A DNA stretch of 64,000 nucleotides from Ruminococcus turbiniformis (GCF_020687545.1 NZ_JAJEQX010000007.1:62001-126000), one strand, 5' to 3'. Counted from the stretch's first letter, positions 8,675 through 17,295 are shown. A program made the numbers and translations. The notes: a model not told the origin generated them from the sequence alone.

Positions 8675-9324
8675 ACGCAGCTCCTGATTTTCTCCTCAAT
8701 GAAAGCGGCGAGCGCGTCAACCCCCTGTCCGTCCCGGCTGCTTAAGCAGAAAAGCGGAGCCTCCGGGTTGACGGCCTCATAGTTGGCGCGGACTCTCTGT
8801 TCGTCAAAGTCAAAGTACGCGAGCATGTCATACTTGTTCAGCACAAGGCAGTCTGTGTCCGTGAACATGAGCGGATATTTTTCCACCTTGTCATCCCCCT
8901 CCGGAATGCTCAGGATGGTAAGCCTTAAGGACTCTCCGATCCGGAATTCGGCGGGGCAGACGAGGTTCCCGATATTTTCCACAAATATGACGTCCAGGTC
9001 GTCCAGGGGAAGCTCCGGCAGGATCGCCCGGATGCTCATGGCCTCGATATGGCAGGCGCCGTCCGTGTTAAGCTGCACTGCCGGAATCCCGAGCTTTGCG
9101 ATTCTTTCAGCGTCCACCTGCCCGGCGATATCTCCTTCGATGACGCCGATCCGGAAGTTTGGTTTCAGCGCTTCGATGAGGGCAGTGATCAGACTTGTCT
9201 TTCCCGCGCCCGGGCTTCCCATCACATTGACCATGCAGATGCGGTGAGCGGCCAGCGTATCCTTCACCTCCTGGCTTACATCTTCATTCCAGTCCATCAG
9301 CTGATGCAGTACTTTGATCTCCAT
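8671..9324 (-). CDS. hypB: Hydrogenase nickel incorporation GTPase HypB
   Basis: SIMIBI-class GTPase that drives nickel insertion with HypA. Visible motifs: P-loop GSPGAGKTSLI near residue 37, GDIAGQVDAERI, FVENIGNLVCPAEF with the metal-site Cys, and NKYD for guanine recognition. There is no His-rich N-terminal nickel store; the protein starts directly with the coiled segment (217 residues), so nickel storage is not its job. It overlaps hypA by 41 bp and hypF by 4 bp, indicating tight coupling. Confidence 0.96.
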   Translation of the reverse strand: MEIKVLHQLMDWNEDVSQEVKDTLAAHRICMVNVMGSPGAGKTSLITALIEALKPNFRIGVIEGDIAGQVDAERIAKLGIPAVQLNTDGACHIEAMSIRAILPELPLDDLDVIFVENIGNLVCPAEFRIGESLRLTILSIPEGDDKVEKYPLMFTDTDCLVLNKYDMLAYFDFDEQRVRANYEAVNPEAPLFCLSSRDGQGVDALAAFIEEKIRSCV

Positions 9325-9667
9325 CGATATCTACCTCCATGCTTTTTATGTAAAATTCTTTTCCCGAGAGGATCTGAAGGCGCAGACTGCCGCAGTGCGG
9401 GCATGCAAGCCGGTGCGGTGTGATCTCTCCCTCGCGGCCGCAGTCCCGGCAGCGGACTTTCACGGGAAGAAATTCGGCTTCAATCCGCGCGCCTTCCGCG
9501 ATCGTTCCCTCCGCGAGCATGTCCAGGTAGACCTGGATGCACTCGGGGACGATGCCGCCCAGGCGGCCGACGCACAGGCGGATAACACGGATCCGCGCCG
9601 CGTGCTGCTTTTCGGCGGTTTTCAGGCAGTAGTCGAGAAGGTGTTCTGTGACGGAAAGTTCATGCAT
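9284..9667 (-). CDS. hypA: Hydrogenase nickel metallochaperone HypA
   Basis: Nickel donor partner of HypB. The start at 9667 gives MHELSV, the invariant HypA start with nickel-ligand His2, and lies eight bases after AGGAGG; a longer in-frame extension is not supported. The zinc-site cysteines are seen as CRDC and CPHC. The 127-residue product has a slightly long tail after the usual end, overlapping the hypB start by 41 bp. First gene of the hyp operon, transcribed divergently from ech. Confidence 0.94.
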   Translation of the reverse strand: MHELSVTEHLLDYCLKTAEKQHAARIRVIRLCVGRLGGIVPECIQVYLDMLAEGTIAEGARIEAEFLPVKVRCRDCGREGEITPHRLACPHCGSLRLQILSGKEFYIKSMEVDIDGDQSTASADGLE

Positions 9668-9771
9668 TGTCTGTCCTCCTGCTCCGGCGCCGGCGTACAG
9701 GAAACTCAAAACCGGCTCTTCATTGGCCGGATTGCCGTCTGTACCCTGGCGCTGTCTGATATACAGAGTAC

Positions 9772-9777
9772 ATTCTA
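9772..9777 (-). promoter_or_regulatory. Extended -10 box for the hyp operon
   Basis: On the minus strand TGGTAGAAT reads as an extended -10 (TG, one base, TAGAAT). No good -35 is visible at the usual distance. It lies about 105 bp upstream of the hypA start. Confidence 0.4.
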
Positions 9778-9801
9778 CCACAATTTTCCGCTTTAAAACT
9801 G

Positions 9802-9819
9802 TTAAAATTCAAATTTTAA
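9802..9819. promoter_or_regulatory. Palindrome in the hyp/ech divergent region
   Basis: Perfect 8-bp arms TTAAAATT and AATTTTAA with a 2-base spacer, placed between the two divergent promoters. It could be an operator shared by both operons. It is AT-only, so chance is possible. Confidence 0.35.
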
Positions 9820-9822
9820 GTA

Positions 9823-9851
9823 TTGTAAAAAAAGAAAATCAGGATTATAAC
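9823..9851 (+). promoter_or_regulatory. SigmaA-type promoter of the ech operon
   Basis: -35 TTGTAA (9823-9828), 17-base spacer, -10 TATAAC (9846-9851). Transcription would begin near 9858, which excludes an echA start at 9857 and supports 9902. Confidence 0.7.
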
Positions 9852-9901
9852 AGATAATGGGGTTAAAATTTCAAAAATTTAGAGGAAAGGGACGAAATAC
9901 T

Positions 9902-11794
9902 ATGACAATGATACCGTTTCTGATAGGAATTCCGGTTGTTTTGGCGGTGCTGTTTCCCTTTGTCCGTGATTCAAAGACAAGAGGGTATCTCGTGTACGCG
10001 GGGGCCGGCATTGTGATGACCGCCACGGTGGTATTTATCGTTTCGTGGATCAGCGGAGGGGCGCAGACATGGATGCTCTATCAATCTACAGAGACAGTAG
10101 ATCATCTGATGACAGCCGGGGACATTTTTCTCATGTGCCTGATCGTGTACATGAGCGTAAAATACAAACGGGTACTGCCTGTTCTTCTCTCTGTGGGACA
10201 GACAGCGCTTCTTCTGTACACAGAGTTTACAGTGGAACTGCCGGAGGGGCCGCACATGACGGTGGACTGGATGACGATTCTGATGTGCATCATCATCGCG
10301 TTTATCGGCGGTTTTATCTGTATTTACACAGTGGGATATATGAAGGGATATCATGAGCACCACAAAGATGTGAAGGACCGGCAGCCCTTCTTTTTCTCCA
10401 TGCTGTTTCTGTTCCTGGGAGCAATGTTCGGGCTTGTGTTCTCGCAGAGCCTGATCTGGATGTATTTCTTCTGGGAGATTACGAGTGTGATTTCGTTCCT
10501 TATGATCGGATATACGAAGACAGAGGAGGCGGTGAACAACAGCTTCTGCGCCCTGTGGATGAACCTTCTGGGCGGACTTGGATTCGCGGCGGGTATCGCC
10601 TGGATGGCATACATGAACGGTACGGTTCAGCTGCTTGATGTACTGAGTGTGGGCGGAGAAGTGCCCCTTCTGTGCCTGGCGCTTGCCGGGCTTACCAAAT
10701 CGGCGCAGCTTCCGTTTTCCACGTGGCTTCTCGGGGCGATGGTGGCTCCGACTCCGTCCAGCGCGCTGCTTCACAGCGCGACCATGGTGAAAGCGGGCGT
10801 TTACCTGCTGATCCGTCTTTCACCGGCATTTGAGGGCAATCTGACGGGGATTATCGTGTCCAGCATCGGCGGACTGACCTTTATTATGGCGAGTATGATG
10901 GCGATTGCGCAGAACGACGGAAAGAAAGTGCTGGCCTTCTCCACAGTCTCAAATCTGGGGCTGATCGTAGGATGCGCAGGCATCGGCGTGGAGGAGACGG
11001 TCTGGGCGGCCATCTTCCTTATGATTTTCCATTCAGTGAGCAAGTCCATGCTTTTCCAGTCAGTAGGCGCGACAGAGAATACGCTTGGTTCAAGAGATAT
11101 TGAGGACATGCACGGGCTGATTATCCGGGTGCCGAAGCTTGCTTATATTATGGGAATCGGAATCGCGGGAATGTATCTGGCGCCTTTTGGAATGCTCATC
11201 TCCAAGTGGGTCGCTCTGAAAGCCTTTGTGGATTCGGGAAACTTCATTCTCGTGCTCTTTATTGCATATGGAAGTGCTACGACGATGTTTTACTGGACGA
11301 AATGGCTGGCTAAGCTTCTCTGCTTCCACATCCCCCGGGAGACGGTGAAGGATGTGACGCGAAAAGACGAGTATGTGTCCATGTTTTTCCACGCGGCGGT
11401 CATGCTGCTTCTGTGCCTGCTTCTGCCCTTTGTGGCGATGTGGATCGTCAATCCGATTGTGCGGGAACTGTTCGGAAATTCCACGGATGTGCTCGCCATG
11501 AGCGTGCTTGAGACAATGGCGATCATGCTTGTTTCGATCTTTATTGTTCCGGTGGTTATGTTCTTTATCAGCCGGAGATCACACAGAGAGCTTGTGCCGA
11601 TCTATATGAACGGAATCAACGAGGGAGACAACCGTTACTTTACGAACAGCTACGGGGAGAAAGAGCACCTGTATTTGAGCAACTGGTATCTCCGGTTTGA
11701 GTTCGGCAGACGGCACTTAAGGATTCCATCGATCATCGCGGCTGCCGCGGTGCTTGTGCTCGGGTTCTGTCTTGTGATAGGAGGTGCGCTGTGA
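9902..11794 (+). CDS. echA: Energy-converting hydrogenase membrane subunit EchA (NuoL-like)
   Basis: Large ion-pumping membrane subunit related to NuoL/MrpA. The hydrophobic product (about 630 residues, some 14 or more membrane segments) carries the proton_antipo core, including FFWEITSVISFLMIG, LTKSAQLPFSTWLLGAMVAP and ALLHSATMVKAGVYL with the Lys and His residues used in proton translocation. The start at 9902 (MTMIPFL) is preferred because the promoter ends at 9851 and GAGG/AGGG sequences precede it. The next gene overlaps by 4 bp. The short length compared with NuoL-HL forms fits Ech. Confidence 0.92.
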   Translation: MTMIPFLIGIPVVLAVLFPFVRDSKTRGYLVYAGAGIVMTATVVFIVSWISGGAQTWMLYQSTETVDHLMTAGDIFLMCLIVYMSVKYKRVLPVLLSVGQTALLLYTEFTVELPEGPHMTVDWMTILMCIIIAFIGGFICIYTVGYMKGYHEHHKDVKDRQPFFFSMLFLFLGAMFGLVFSQSLIWMYFFWEITSVISFLMIGYTKTEEAVNNSFCALWMNLLGGLGFAAGIAWMAYMNGTVQLLDVLSVGGEVPLLCLALAGLTKSAQLPFSTWLLGAMVAPTPSSALLHSATMVKAGVYLLIRLSPAFEGNLTGIIVSSIGGLTFIMASMMAIAQNDGKKVLAFSTVSNLGLIVGCAGIGVEETVWAAIFLMIFHSVSKSMLFQSVGATENTLGSRDIEDMHGLIIRVPKLAYIMGIGIAGMYLAPFGMLISKWVALKAFVDSGNFILVLFIAYGSATTMFYWTKWLAKLLCFHIPRETVKDVTRKDEYVSMFFHAAVMLLLCLLLPFVAMWIVNPIVRELFGNSTDVLAMSVLETMAIMLVSIFIVPVVMFFISRRSHRELVPIYMNGINEGDNRYFTNSYGEKEHLYLSNWYLRFEFGRRHLRIPSIIAAAAVLVLGFCLVIGGAL

Positions 11795-12654
11795 TGAATG
11801 TGGGATTTGTGATTGCGTACATTGTGCTTGCTCCCTTCCTCGGAGCGCTGCTGGACGGCATTGACAGGATCATCAGCGCCAGAATGCAGAGAAGAAAAGG
11901 GCCGGGGCTGCTCCAGCCGTTCTATGACCTGGGAAAGCTGTTTTCCAAGGAAATGATTGCTGTCAATAATGTGCAGCTTCTTCTGAATATGAGCTATCTT
12001 GTGATTCTTGTGATTGCCGGGGCAATGCTTTTTGCGGGAGCGGATCTTCTGATGGTGCTTTTCATTTTAAGCACCGCGGATATGTTTCTTATTATGGCGG
12101 CGTCCAGCGATTCCTCGCCCTATGCGAATATGGGGGCAAGCCGGGAGATGCTTCAGATGATGGCCTACGAGCCGCTGACCCTTCTTGTAGCAGTGGGATT
12201 TTATCTGACGACGGGATCGTTCCAGGTAGCAGACATTATTCAGGCGGATACAAGCGCGGTGCTCTGGATGCCCGGACTTCTGGTTGGATTTATGTTTACA
12301 TCGGCGATCAAGTTCAGAAAATCGCCGTTTGATCTGTCAACAAGCCATCATGCCCATCAGGAGATGGTAAAAGGGCTTACGACAGAGATGTCGGGAACGA
12401 CCCTTGCGGTGATGACGATTGCGGAATATTATGAGACTGTGCTCCTGCTTGGAATTTTCTGCCTGTTTATTGTCAACAGTACGTGGTGGAGCTGGATTGC
12501 AGCCATTCTTGCCTGTGCGGTGATTTATTTCCTGGAGATCCTCTGGGACAATGCGTGTGCGAGAGTAAAGTGGAAGACACTGCTCTACAGCTGCTGGATT
12601 GTAACTTTAGTGGCGGGCGGGATAAATATTCTGATCCTGATGCTGATCAAATGA
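11791..12654 (+). CDS. echB: Energy-converting hydrogenase membrane subunit EchB (NuoH-like)
   Basis: NuoH/HyfC-type membrane anchor, 287 residues with about eight hydrophobic segments. Characteristic stretches are LLDGIDRIISARMQRRKGPGLLQPFYDLGKLF near the N-terminus and AIKFRKSPFDLSTSHHAHQEMVKG near residue 170, the charged loops that contact the peripheral hydrogenase arm. It starts within the end of echA (4-bp overlap, GTGATGA) and is followed after 16 bp by echC. Confidence 0.93.
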   Translation: MMNVGFVIAYIVLAPFLGALLDGIDRIISARMQRRKGPGLLQPFYDLGKLFSKEMIAVNNVQLLLNMSYLVILVIAGAMLFAGADLLMVLFILSTADMFLIMAASSDSSPYANMGASREMLQMMAYEPLTLLVAVGFYLTTGSFQVADIIQADTSAVLWMPGLLVGFMFTSAIKFRKSPFDLSTSHHAHQEMVKGLTTEMSGTTLAVMTIAEYYETVLLLGIFCLFIVNSTWWSWIAAILACAVIYFLEILWDNACARVKWKTLLYSCWIVTLVAGGINILILMLIK

Positions 12655-12670
12655 CTGGAGGCAGATAAAG

Positions 12671-13129
12671 ATGAACAAAGTATCAAAATCACCGTGGCTG
12701 CTCCACTACGACGCGAGCAGCTGTAACGGATGCGACATAGAAGTGCTTGACTGCCTGACTCCGAAATACGATATTGAGCGTTTCGGGATTATCAATACGG
12801 GCGATCCGTTTCAGGCGGATATTCTGCTGATCACCGGAGGAGTGAACAGTCAGACGGAAAGTGTGGTAAAACAGATATACAGCCAGATGCCGGAGCCGAA
12901 AGTTGTCGTCGCGGTGGGTATATGTGCCTGCACAGGCGGCGTTTTCAAAGAGTGCTACAATATCAGGGGCGGGATCGACACCGTGATCCCGGTCGATGTG
13001 TATGTGCCCGGATGCGCGGCCCGGCCGGAGTCTATCATCGACGGCGTGGTAAAGGCGCTTGAGATTCTGGATGAGAAACAGGCCGAACATAAAAAGAACG
13101 GAGGCGGCGCACATGGCATATCAAAGTGA
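12671..13129 (+). CDS. echC: Ech hydrogenase small subunit EchC (NuoB-like)
   Basis: Carries the proximal [4Fe-4S] cluster between the Ni-Fe site and EchF. The 152-residue protein has C18xxC21 (SSCNGCDIEV), then GICACTGG and VPGCAARPE, the four-cysteine pattern of NuoB/group 4 small subunits. It has no signal peptide, so the enzyme faces the cytoplasm. The ribosome site is GGAGG upstream of 12671. The gene overlaps echD by 17 bp. Confidence 0.94.
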   Translation: MNKVSKSPWLLHYDASSCNGCDIEVLDCLTPKYDIERFGIINTGDPFQADILLITGGVNSQTESVVKQIYSQMPEPKVVVAVGICACTGGVFKECYNIRGGIDTVIPVDVYVPGCAARPESIIDGVVKALEILDEKQAEHKKNGGGAHGISK

Positions 13130-13460
13130 GATAAAAGAGACCGCGATGGCGGATTTTTTCCCGGCGGTCGTGAAGATGAAGACAGATCAGTGGCGGCTCG
13201 TGCAGATCTGCGCGGTCTCGGTGGAGGGAGGATATGAGATGAGCTATTCCTTCTGTAAGGACTATGAGATGGTGACCCTCCGGCTGAATGTGGCTGAAGA
13301 GGAAGAGATTGCGAGCATCACGCAGATTTATCCGTGCGCGTTCCTGCAGGAGAACGAGGCGGCTCAGCTTTTCGGCGTGAAGATTGTGAACATACGCCCG
13401 GATTACCGCGACCGGCTGTACCGGATCGACGAGACGGCGCCGTTTAAGACAAAGGAGTAG
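13113..13460 (+). CDS. echD: Ech hydrogenase subunit EchD (NuoC-like)
   Basis: Peripheral structural subunit of the NuoC/30-kDa family, 115 residues and without metal motifs. The conserved end NIRPDYRDRLYRIDETAPFKTKE fits the family. The start at 13113 (MAYQSEIKE) has GGAGG nine bases upstream and lies inside the end of echC; a longer reading frame would overlap echC by 71 bp without a ribosome site. Follows echC and precedes echE by 5 bp. Confidence 0.88.
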   Translation: MAYQSEIKETAMADFFPAVVKMKTDQWRLVQICAVSVEGGYEMSYSFCKDYEMVTLRLNVAEEEEIASITQIYPCAFLQENEAAQLFGVKIVNIRPDYRDRLYRIDETAPFKTKE

Positions 13461-13465
13461 GGATT

Positions 13466-14545
13466 ATGGCAAAGAGAAGTATTGTACCTTTCGGCCCGCA
13501 GCATCCTGTCCTGCCGGAGCCGGTTCATCTGGATCTTGTGCTGGAGGATGAGACGGTGGTGGGCGCGGTGCCAAGCATCGGCTACATCCACAGAGGGCTT
13601 GAAAAACTTGTGGAAAAAAGAGATTTTAAACAGTATGTATATATCGCGGAGCGTGTGTGCGGCATCTGCAGCTGTGGCCACGGCCTGGGTTACTGTGAGT
13701 CCGTGGAGCAGGTTATGGGAATCGAGGTGCCGGACCGGGCCAAGTTCTTAAGAGTCATCTGGATGGAGATGAGCCGTGTACACAGCCATCTTCTCTGGCT
13801 CGGGCTTCTGGCAGACGCTATGGGATTTGAAAGCCTTTTCATGGAGAGCTGGAGACTCAGGGAGAAGATCCTTGATATGTTCGACGAGACGACCGGCGGA
13901 AGGATCATCCATTCTGTCAACTGCGTAGGCGGAGTCCAGAAAGATATGGACAGCACCATGTTAAACGGTATTCTTGAGGCAGTGAAAGATCTTGAGAAGG
14001 AGATGAGGCCGGTTGCGGATACCTTCCTTGAAGACTATACGGTACAGAGCCGTCTGAAGGGAGTCGGTGTATTAAGCCGGGAGAGAGCGATTGAGCTCGG
14101 CGCGGTGGGGCCCATGCTGAGGGCAAGCGGCGAGGAGTATGACGCGCGTCTGCTTGGCTACGCGGCCTATCCGAACCTGACGGTGGAGCCGGTTACATCA
14201 AAAGACGGCGATTCCTACGCGAGATGCGAGGTCCGGATAAAAGAGCTCTTCCAGTCCTTTGATCTGATCCGGGAAGCCATCGGAAAGATCCCGGAAGGGG
14301 ACATCAGTGTCCCGGTCAAGGGCAATCCGTCGGGAGAGTTTTTCATGCGGATCGAGCAGCCCAGGGGCGAGGCGGTTTACTATGTGAAGGGAAGCGGGAA
14401 GAAATTCCTTGAACGGTTCCGGCTGCGCACCCCCACAACGAGCAATATCCCGCCCATGGTGGAGACATTAAAAGGCTGCCAGCTTGCGGATGTACCGCTT
14501 CTGATTCTGACAATCGATCCGTGTGTGAGCTGCACGGAGCGGTAG
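13466..14545 (+). CDS. echE: Ech hydrogenase large subunit EchE (NuoD-like, Ni-Fe site)
   Basis: Catalytic subunit of 359 residues. The L1 motif RVCGICSCGH places ligands C65 and C68 with H72; the L2 motif DPCVSCTER places C353 and C356 at the very end. The protein stops three residues after C356, so there is no C-terminal peptide for a maturation endopeptidase to remove. This agrees with the absence of a HycI/HyaD-like protease in the window and resembles what is known of CooH. Nickel would be inserted by HypA/HypB. All six ech genes are collinear. Confidence 0.95.
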   Translation: MAKRSIVPFGPQHPVLPEPVHLDLVLEDETVVGAVPSIGYIHRGLEKLVEKRDFKQYVYIAERVCGICSCGHGLGYCESVEQVMGIEVPDRAKFLRVIWMEMSRVHSHLLWLGLLADAMGFESLFMESWRLREKILDMFDETTGGRIIHSVNCVGGVQKDMDSTMLNGILEAVKDLEKEMRPVADTFLEDYTVQSRLKGVGVLSRERAIELGAVGPMLRASGEEYDARLLGYAAYPNLTVEPVTSKDGDSYARCEVRIKELFQSFDLIREAIGKIPEGDISVPVKGNPSGEFFMRIEQPRGEAVYYVKGSGKKFLERFRLRTPTTSNIPPMVETLKGCQLADVPLLILTIDPCVSCTER

Positions 14546-14617
14546 AGAGGAACACAGGAAGAAGGCACAGGCTGACAGTGTGCGACAAGACAGTGCCGTC
14601 TGAAAGAGGGCGGCGGA

Positions 14618-15082
14618 ATGGAGATAGAGCATATGAGCAAGAGGAAAGTTCTGACATTTGCCGGAAGAGCGCTTAAGAATCTGTTTCAGAAGCCGGCGAC
14701 CACGTCGTATCCTTTCGAGCCCGCCGTATATCCGGAGCGGATGAGGGGACATGTGGAGATTCATATGGAAGACTGTATCTGCTGCGGGCTGTGCATGCGC
14801 TCCTGCCCGTCACAGGCAATCCGGGTGGACCGCAGGGCGGGAACATGGACGATCCGGCGGTTTGACTGCGTACAGTGCTCAAGCTGCGTGAACGTGTGTC
14901 CGAAGAAATGTCTGACGATGGAGGCCGGATATACCCGGCCGGATACGAGAAAGACGGATGAGACATTTATAAAGCCGGCTCAGCCAGAGGAGGCCCGGGC
15001 AGAGGCAGCATCTGTGAAAGCAGAGGAAGCTGAACAAAAGCAGCAGGAAAAGCAGAAGGATTGCATCCCGGAACGGATATGA
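14618..15082 (+). CDS. echF: Ech hydrogenase ferredoxin-like subunit EchF (NuoI-like)
   Basis: Polyferredoxin that takes electrons from soluble ferredoxin. Two [4Fe-4S] motifs are seen: CICCGLCMRSCP near residue 52 and CVQCSSCVNVCP near 87. After the clusters comes a charged Ala/Glu/Lys/Gln-rich tail of about 40 residues not needed for the fold. A 72-bp gap separates it from echE. Start uncertain: ATG 14618 (GGCGGA upstream) or ATG 14633 (GGAG upstream); both leave the clusters intact. Confidence 0.92.
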   Translation: MEIEHMSKRKVLTFAGRALKNLFQKPATTSYPFEPAVYPERMRGHVEIHMEDCICCGLCMRSCPSQAIRVDRRAGTWTIRRFDCVQCSSCVNVCPKKCLTMEAGYTRPDTRKTDETFIKPAQPEEARAEAASVKAEEAEQKQQEKQKDCIPERI

Positions 15083-15092
15083 GGTTGTCCCC

Positions 15093-15272
15093 GTGGCATA
15101 CGGAGGATTTCCGAAGGGCGTGAAAGGGTCTCAGGAGAAGATGGAGCAGGTGTTTTACAGCGCCGTTTCCCAGGCGGAGGAGATTCTGGAGACGGGAGAC
15201 GTGATGAAAGACCTTGAAAATCTGCGGAAGATTATGCGGACGACAGAGGAATATATCAGAAATGAGCTTTGA
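15093..15272 (+). CDS. Small conserved-looking protein of unknown function, GTG start
   Basis: 59 residues, start GTG at 15093 with GAGG eight bases upstream. It begins MAYGGFPKGVKGS and continues as a mostly helical, charged sequence ending EEYIRNEL. No family recognised. It lies 10 bp after echF and overlaps the next gene by 11 bp, so it probably belongs to the same transcript. Codon use looks like its neighbours. It was missed by simple ATG scanning. Confidence 0.5.
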   Translation: MAYGGFPKGVKGSQEKMEQVFYSAVSQAEEILETGDVMKDLENLRKIMRTTEEYIRNEL

Positions 15273-15633
15273 TTTTTATAAAAGGGCGGCCATTGTCTGC
15301 CGGGCGATCCCCTGCGGAAAGGCGGCCTCCTACGGACAGATCGCCCTTCTCTGCGGAAAGCCGAAAAATGCCCGTCAGGTGGGGTATGCGCTGAACCGTG
15401 GGCGTTTGGGCGACGGGATTCCCGCCCACAGGGTGGTAAACGGAAGGGGATTTTTAAGCGGTGCGGCGTCCTTTGAGACAGACGACATGCAGAGACGGCT
15501 TCTGGAGTCGGAGGGCGTGGAAGTGGAGCGGACGAATGACGGATGCCGTGTGGACTTAAAGCGGTTCGGATGGCATAATACGATGGAAGAGGCGATAGAA
15601 TTCCGGGAGATGTTCGAGCGTCTCGGAATATGA
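15262..15633 (+). CDS. Alkyltransferase-like protein (MGMT family, active-site Cys replaced by Ala)
   Basis: 123-residue protein with the DNA-binding domain fold of O6-methylguanine transferases: YGQIALLCGKPKNARQVGYAL, then IPAHRVVNGRG. In true transferases this motif is PCHRV; here the acceptor Cys is Ala, so the protein cannot accept an alkyl group. Proteins of this kind (ATL, often with Trp or Ala) bind O6-alkylguanine and recruit nucleotide-excision repair. The start at 15262 (MSFDFYKRAA) has GAGGAA upstream and overlaps the small ORF before it. Confidence 0.85.
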   Translation: MSFDFYKRAAIVCRAIPCGKAASYGQIALLCGKPKNARQVGYALNRGRLGDGIPAHRVVNGRGFLSGAASFETDDMQRRLLESEGVEVERTNDGCRVDLKRFGWHNTMEEAIEFREMFERLGI

Positions 15634-15639
15634 GGACAG

Positions 15640-16467
15640 ATGATGAAGATCAGATGCATTGCCCTCGATCTGGACGGCACGACGCTGAACAGACAGGGAA
15701 AGTTAAGTAAGAGAAACAGAGAAGCGCTGGAGCAGGCCGCGGCCGAAGGAATCTGCATCGCGGTTGCCAGCGGACGGTCTTATGATTCGCTTCCGGCAGA
15801 AGTCCTTTCTGTGCCGGGGGTGCGCTATGCCATTACGTCGAACGGTGCGGCGGTCTGTGATCTTAAGACAGGCGCGCGTCTGATGCGGCGCAGGATGACG
15901 CAAAAGTCGGCGGAAGAGATCCTCGCGCAGACGGCAGAGTACGATGTGCCGTTTGAGGCGTTTGTAGACGGAAAGCCCTACGCCCAGAGGGAGTATGTGG
16001 AAGATCCGGTCCGCTTTGGAGCTTCGCCCCGGGCCATTGGCTACATACAGGGGACGAGGGAACCCGTGGAAGATATGAGAGAGTTTATCAGGCAGCATAA
16101 GAATGAACTGGACAGCATTGACGTTGTTGCGAAGAGCGAACCGCTTAAAAAGGAACTGTGGATAAAGATCGCGGAAAATGTGAGCGATGTGTATCTCACA
16201 TCGTCCGTTCCCCAGCTTCTCGAGATCGCCCACAAAGACGCGGGGAAGGAAAATGCGGCGCTGTTTCTTCTGGAGCATCTGGGACTGAAGCGGGAAGAGC
16301 TGGCGGCGTTTGGGGACGCCCACAACGATATCGGTCTTTTAAAACTTGCGGGGATCGGGTTTGCGGTGGCAAATGCGTCGCCGGACTGTCGTGCCGCGGC
16401 TGACCGGATCGTTTCGTCCAATGAGGAGGACGGAGTGGCAGAAGGAATCTTCCGGATTCTGGAATAA
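15640..16467 (+). CDS. Cof-type HAD-superfamily hydrolase
   Basis: 275-residue HAD IIB phosphatase. Motif I LDLDGTTL near residue 8, motif II VASGRS, motif III Lys in the KKELWIKI area and motif IV FGDAHNDIGLLKLAG near 222 are all present, with a C2 cap in between. Such proteins dephosphorylate sugar phosphates or cofactors; the substrate cannot be read from sequence. The start may be ATG 15640 or ATG 15643. It follows the ATL gene by 6 bp. Confidence 0.9.
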   Translation: MMKIRCIALDLDGTTLNRQGKLSKRNREALEQAAAEGICIAVASGRSYDSLPAEVLSVPGVRYAITSNGAAVCDLKTGARLMRRRMTQKSAEEILAQTAEYDVPFEAFVDGKPYAQREYVEDPVRFGASPRAIGYIQGTREPVEDMREFIRQHKNELDSIDVVAKSEPLKKELWIKIAENVSDVYLTSSVPQLLEIAHKDAGKENAALFLLEHLGLKREELAAFGDAHNDIGLLKLAGIGFAVANASPDCRAAADRIVSSNEEDGVAEGIFRILE

Positions 16468-16524
16468 TCGGAAAACAGCGGCAGGTCTGCGGAGAAAGCT
16501 GATGCGGAAAATGGAGAGTACAGG

Positions 16525-17295
16525 ATGCGAATTATCATATCACCTGCAAAGAAAATGAATACGGATACAGACACACTTGCGCCGGAGGGATTGCCGGTAT
16601 TTCTGGATAAAACGAAGGAGCTCCTTGAATGGATGCGCCGCCTTACGCCGGGAGAGGCACAGAGTTTATGGAAATGCAATGACAGGATTGCGGAGCAGAA
16701 TTACCGGAGATTTCAGGAGATGAATCTTACGCGGGGGCTGACCCCGGCGGTGATCTCTTACGAGGGGATTCAGTACCAGTATATGGCGCCCGCTGTGTTC
16801 GGAGGCGCGGAGACGGACTATATACGGGGGCATCTTCGGATCCTGTCGGGATTTTACGGTGTGCTGAAACCTTTTGACGGGGTGGCTCCGTACCGGCTGG
16901 AGATGCAGGCGAAGGCGTCGGATGAGGGGGATCTGTACCGGTTCTGGGGCGATCTCATTTACCGGGAAGTCACGGACGGAGATCATCTGATTCTGAATCT
17001 GGCGTCAAAAGAGTACTCACGCTGCGTGGAGAAATATCTGCAGCCGGAGGATACATATCTGACATGCGTATTCGCCGATCTGGTGGACGGGAAAGTGAAA
17101 CAGAAAGGTACCTTCGCCAAGATGGCGAGAGGAGAGATGGTGCGGTTCCTGGCGGAGAATCAGGTGGAGGAGCCGGAGGAAATCCGGGGTTTTGACCGTC
17201 TCGGATACCGGTTCGAGGAACGCCTGTCGACGGAGAAAGAGTATGTGTTCATCAGGAACGCATCAGAAACGGAAAACAGGAATAGTCTTCAGTAA
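16525..17295 (+). CDS. yaaA: Peroxide stress protein YaaA
   Basis: 256 residues, DUF328/UPF0246 family. It starts MRIIISPAKKMN, the family hallmark, and has PAVFGGAETDY and YRFWGDLI in the conserved core. E. coli YaaA lowers free iron and protects DNA under peroxide stress and binds DNA; whether the role is identical here is inference. ATG at 16525; the last codons run up to the ribosome site of the MoxR gene. Confidence 0.92.
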   Translation: MRIIISPAKKMNTDTDTLAPEGLPVFLDKTKELLEWMRRLTPGEAQSLWKCNDRIAEQNYRRFQEMNLTRGLTPAVISYEGIQYQYMAPAVFGGAETDYIRGHLRILSGFYGVLKPFDGVAPYRLEMQAKASDEGDLYRFWGDLIYREVTDGDHLILNLASKEYSRCVEKYLQPEDTYLTCVFADLVDGKVKQKGTFAKMARGEMVRFLAENQVEEPEEIRGFDRLGYRFEERLSTEKEYVFIRNASETENRNSLQ

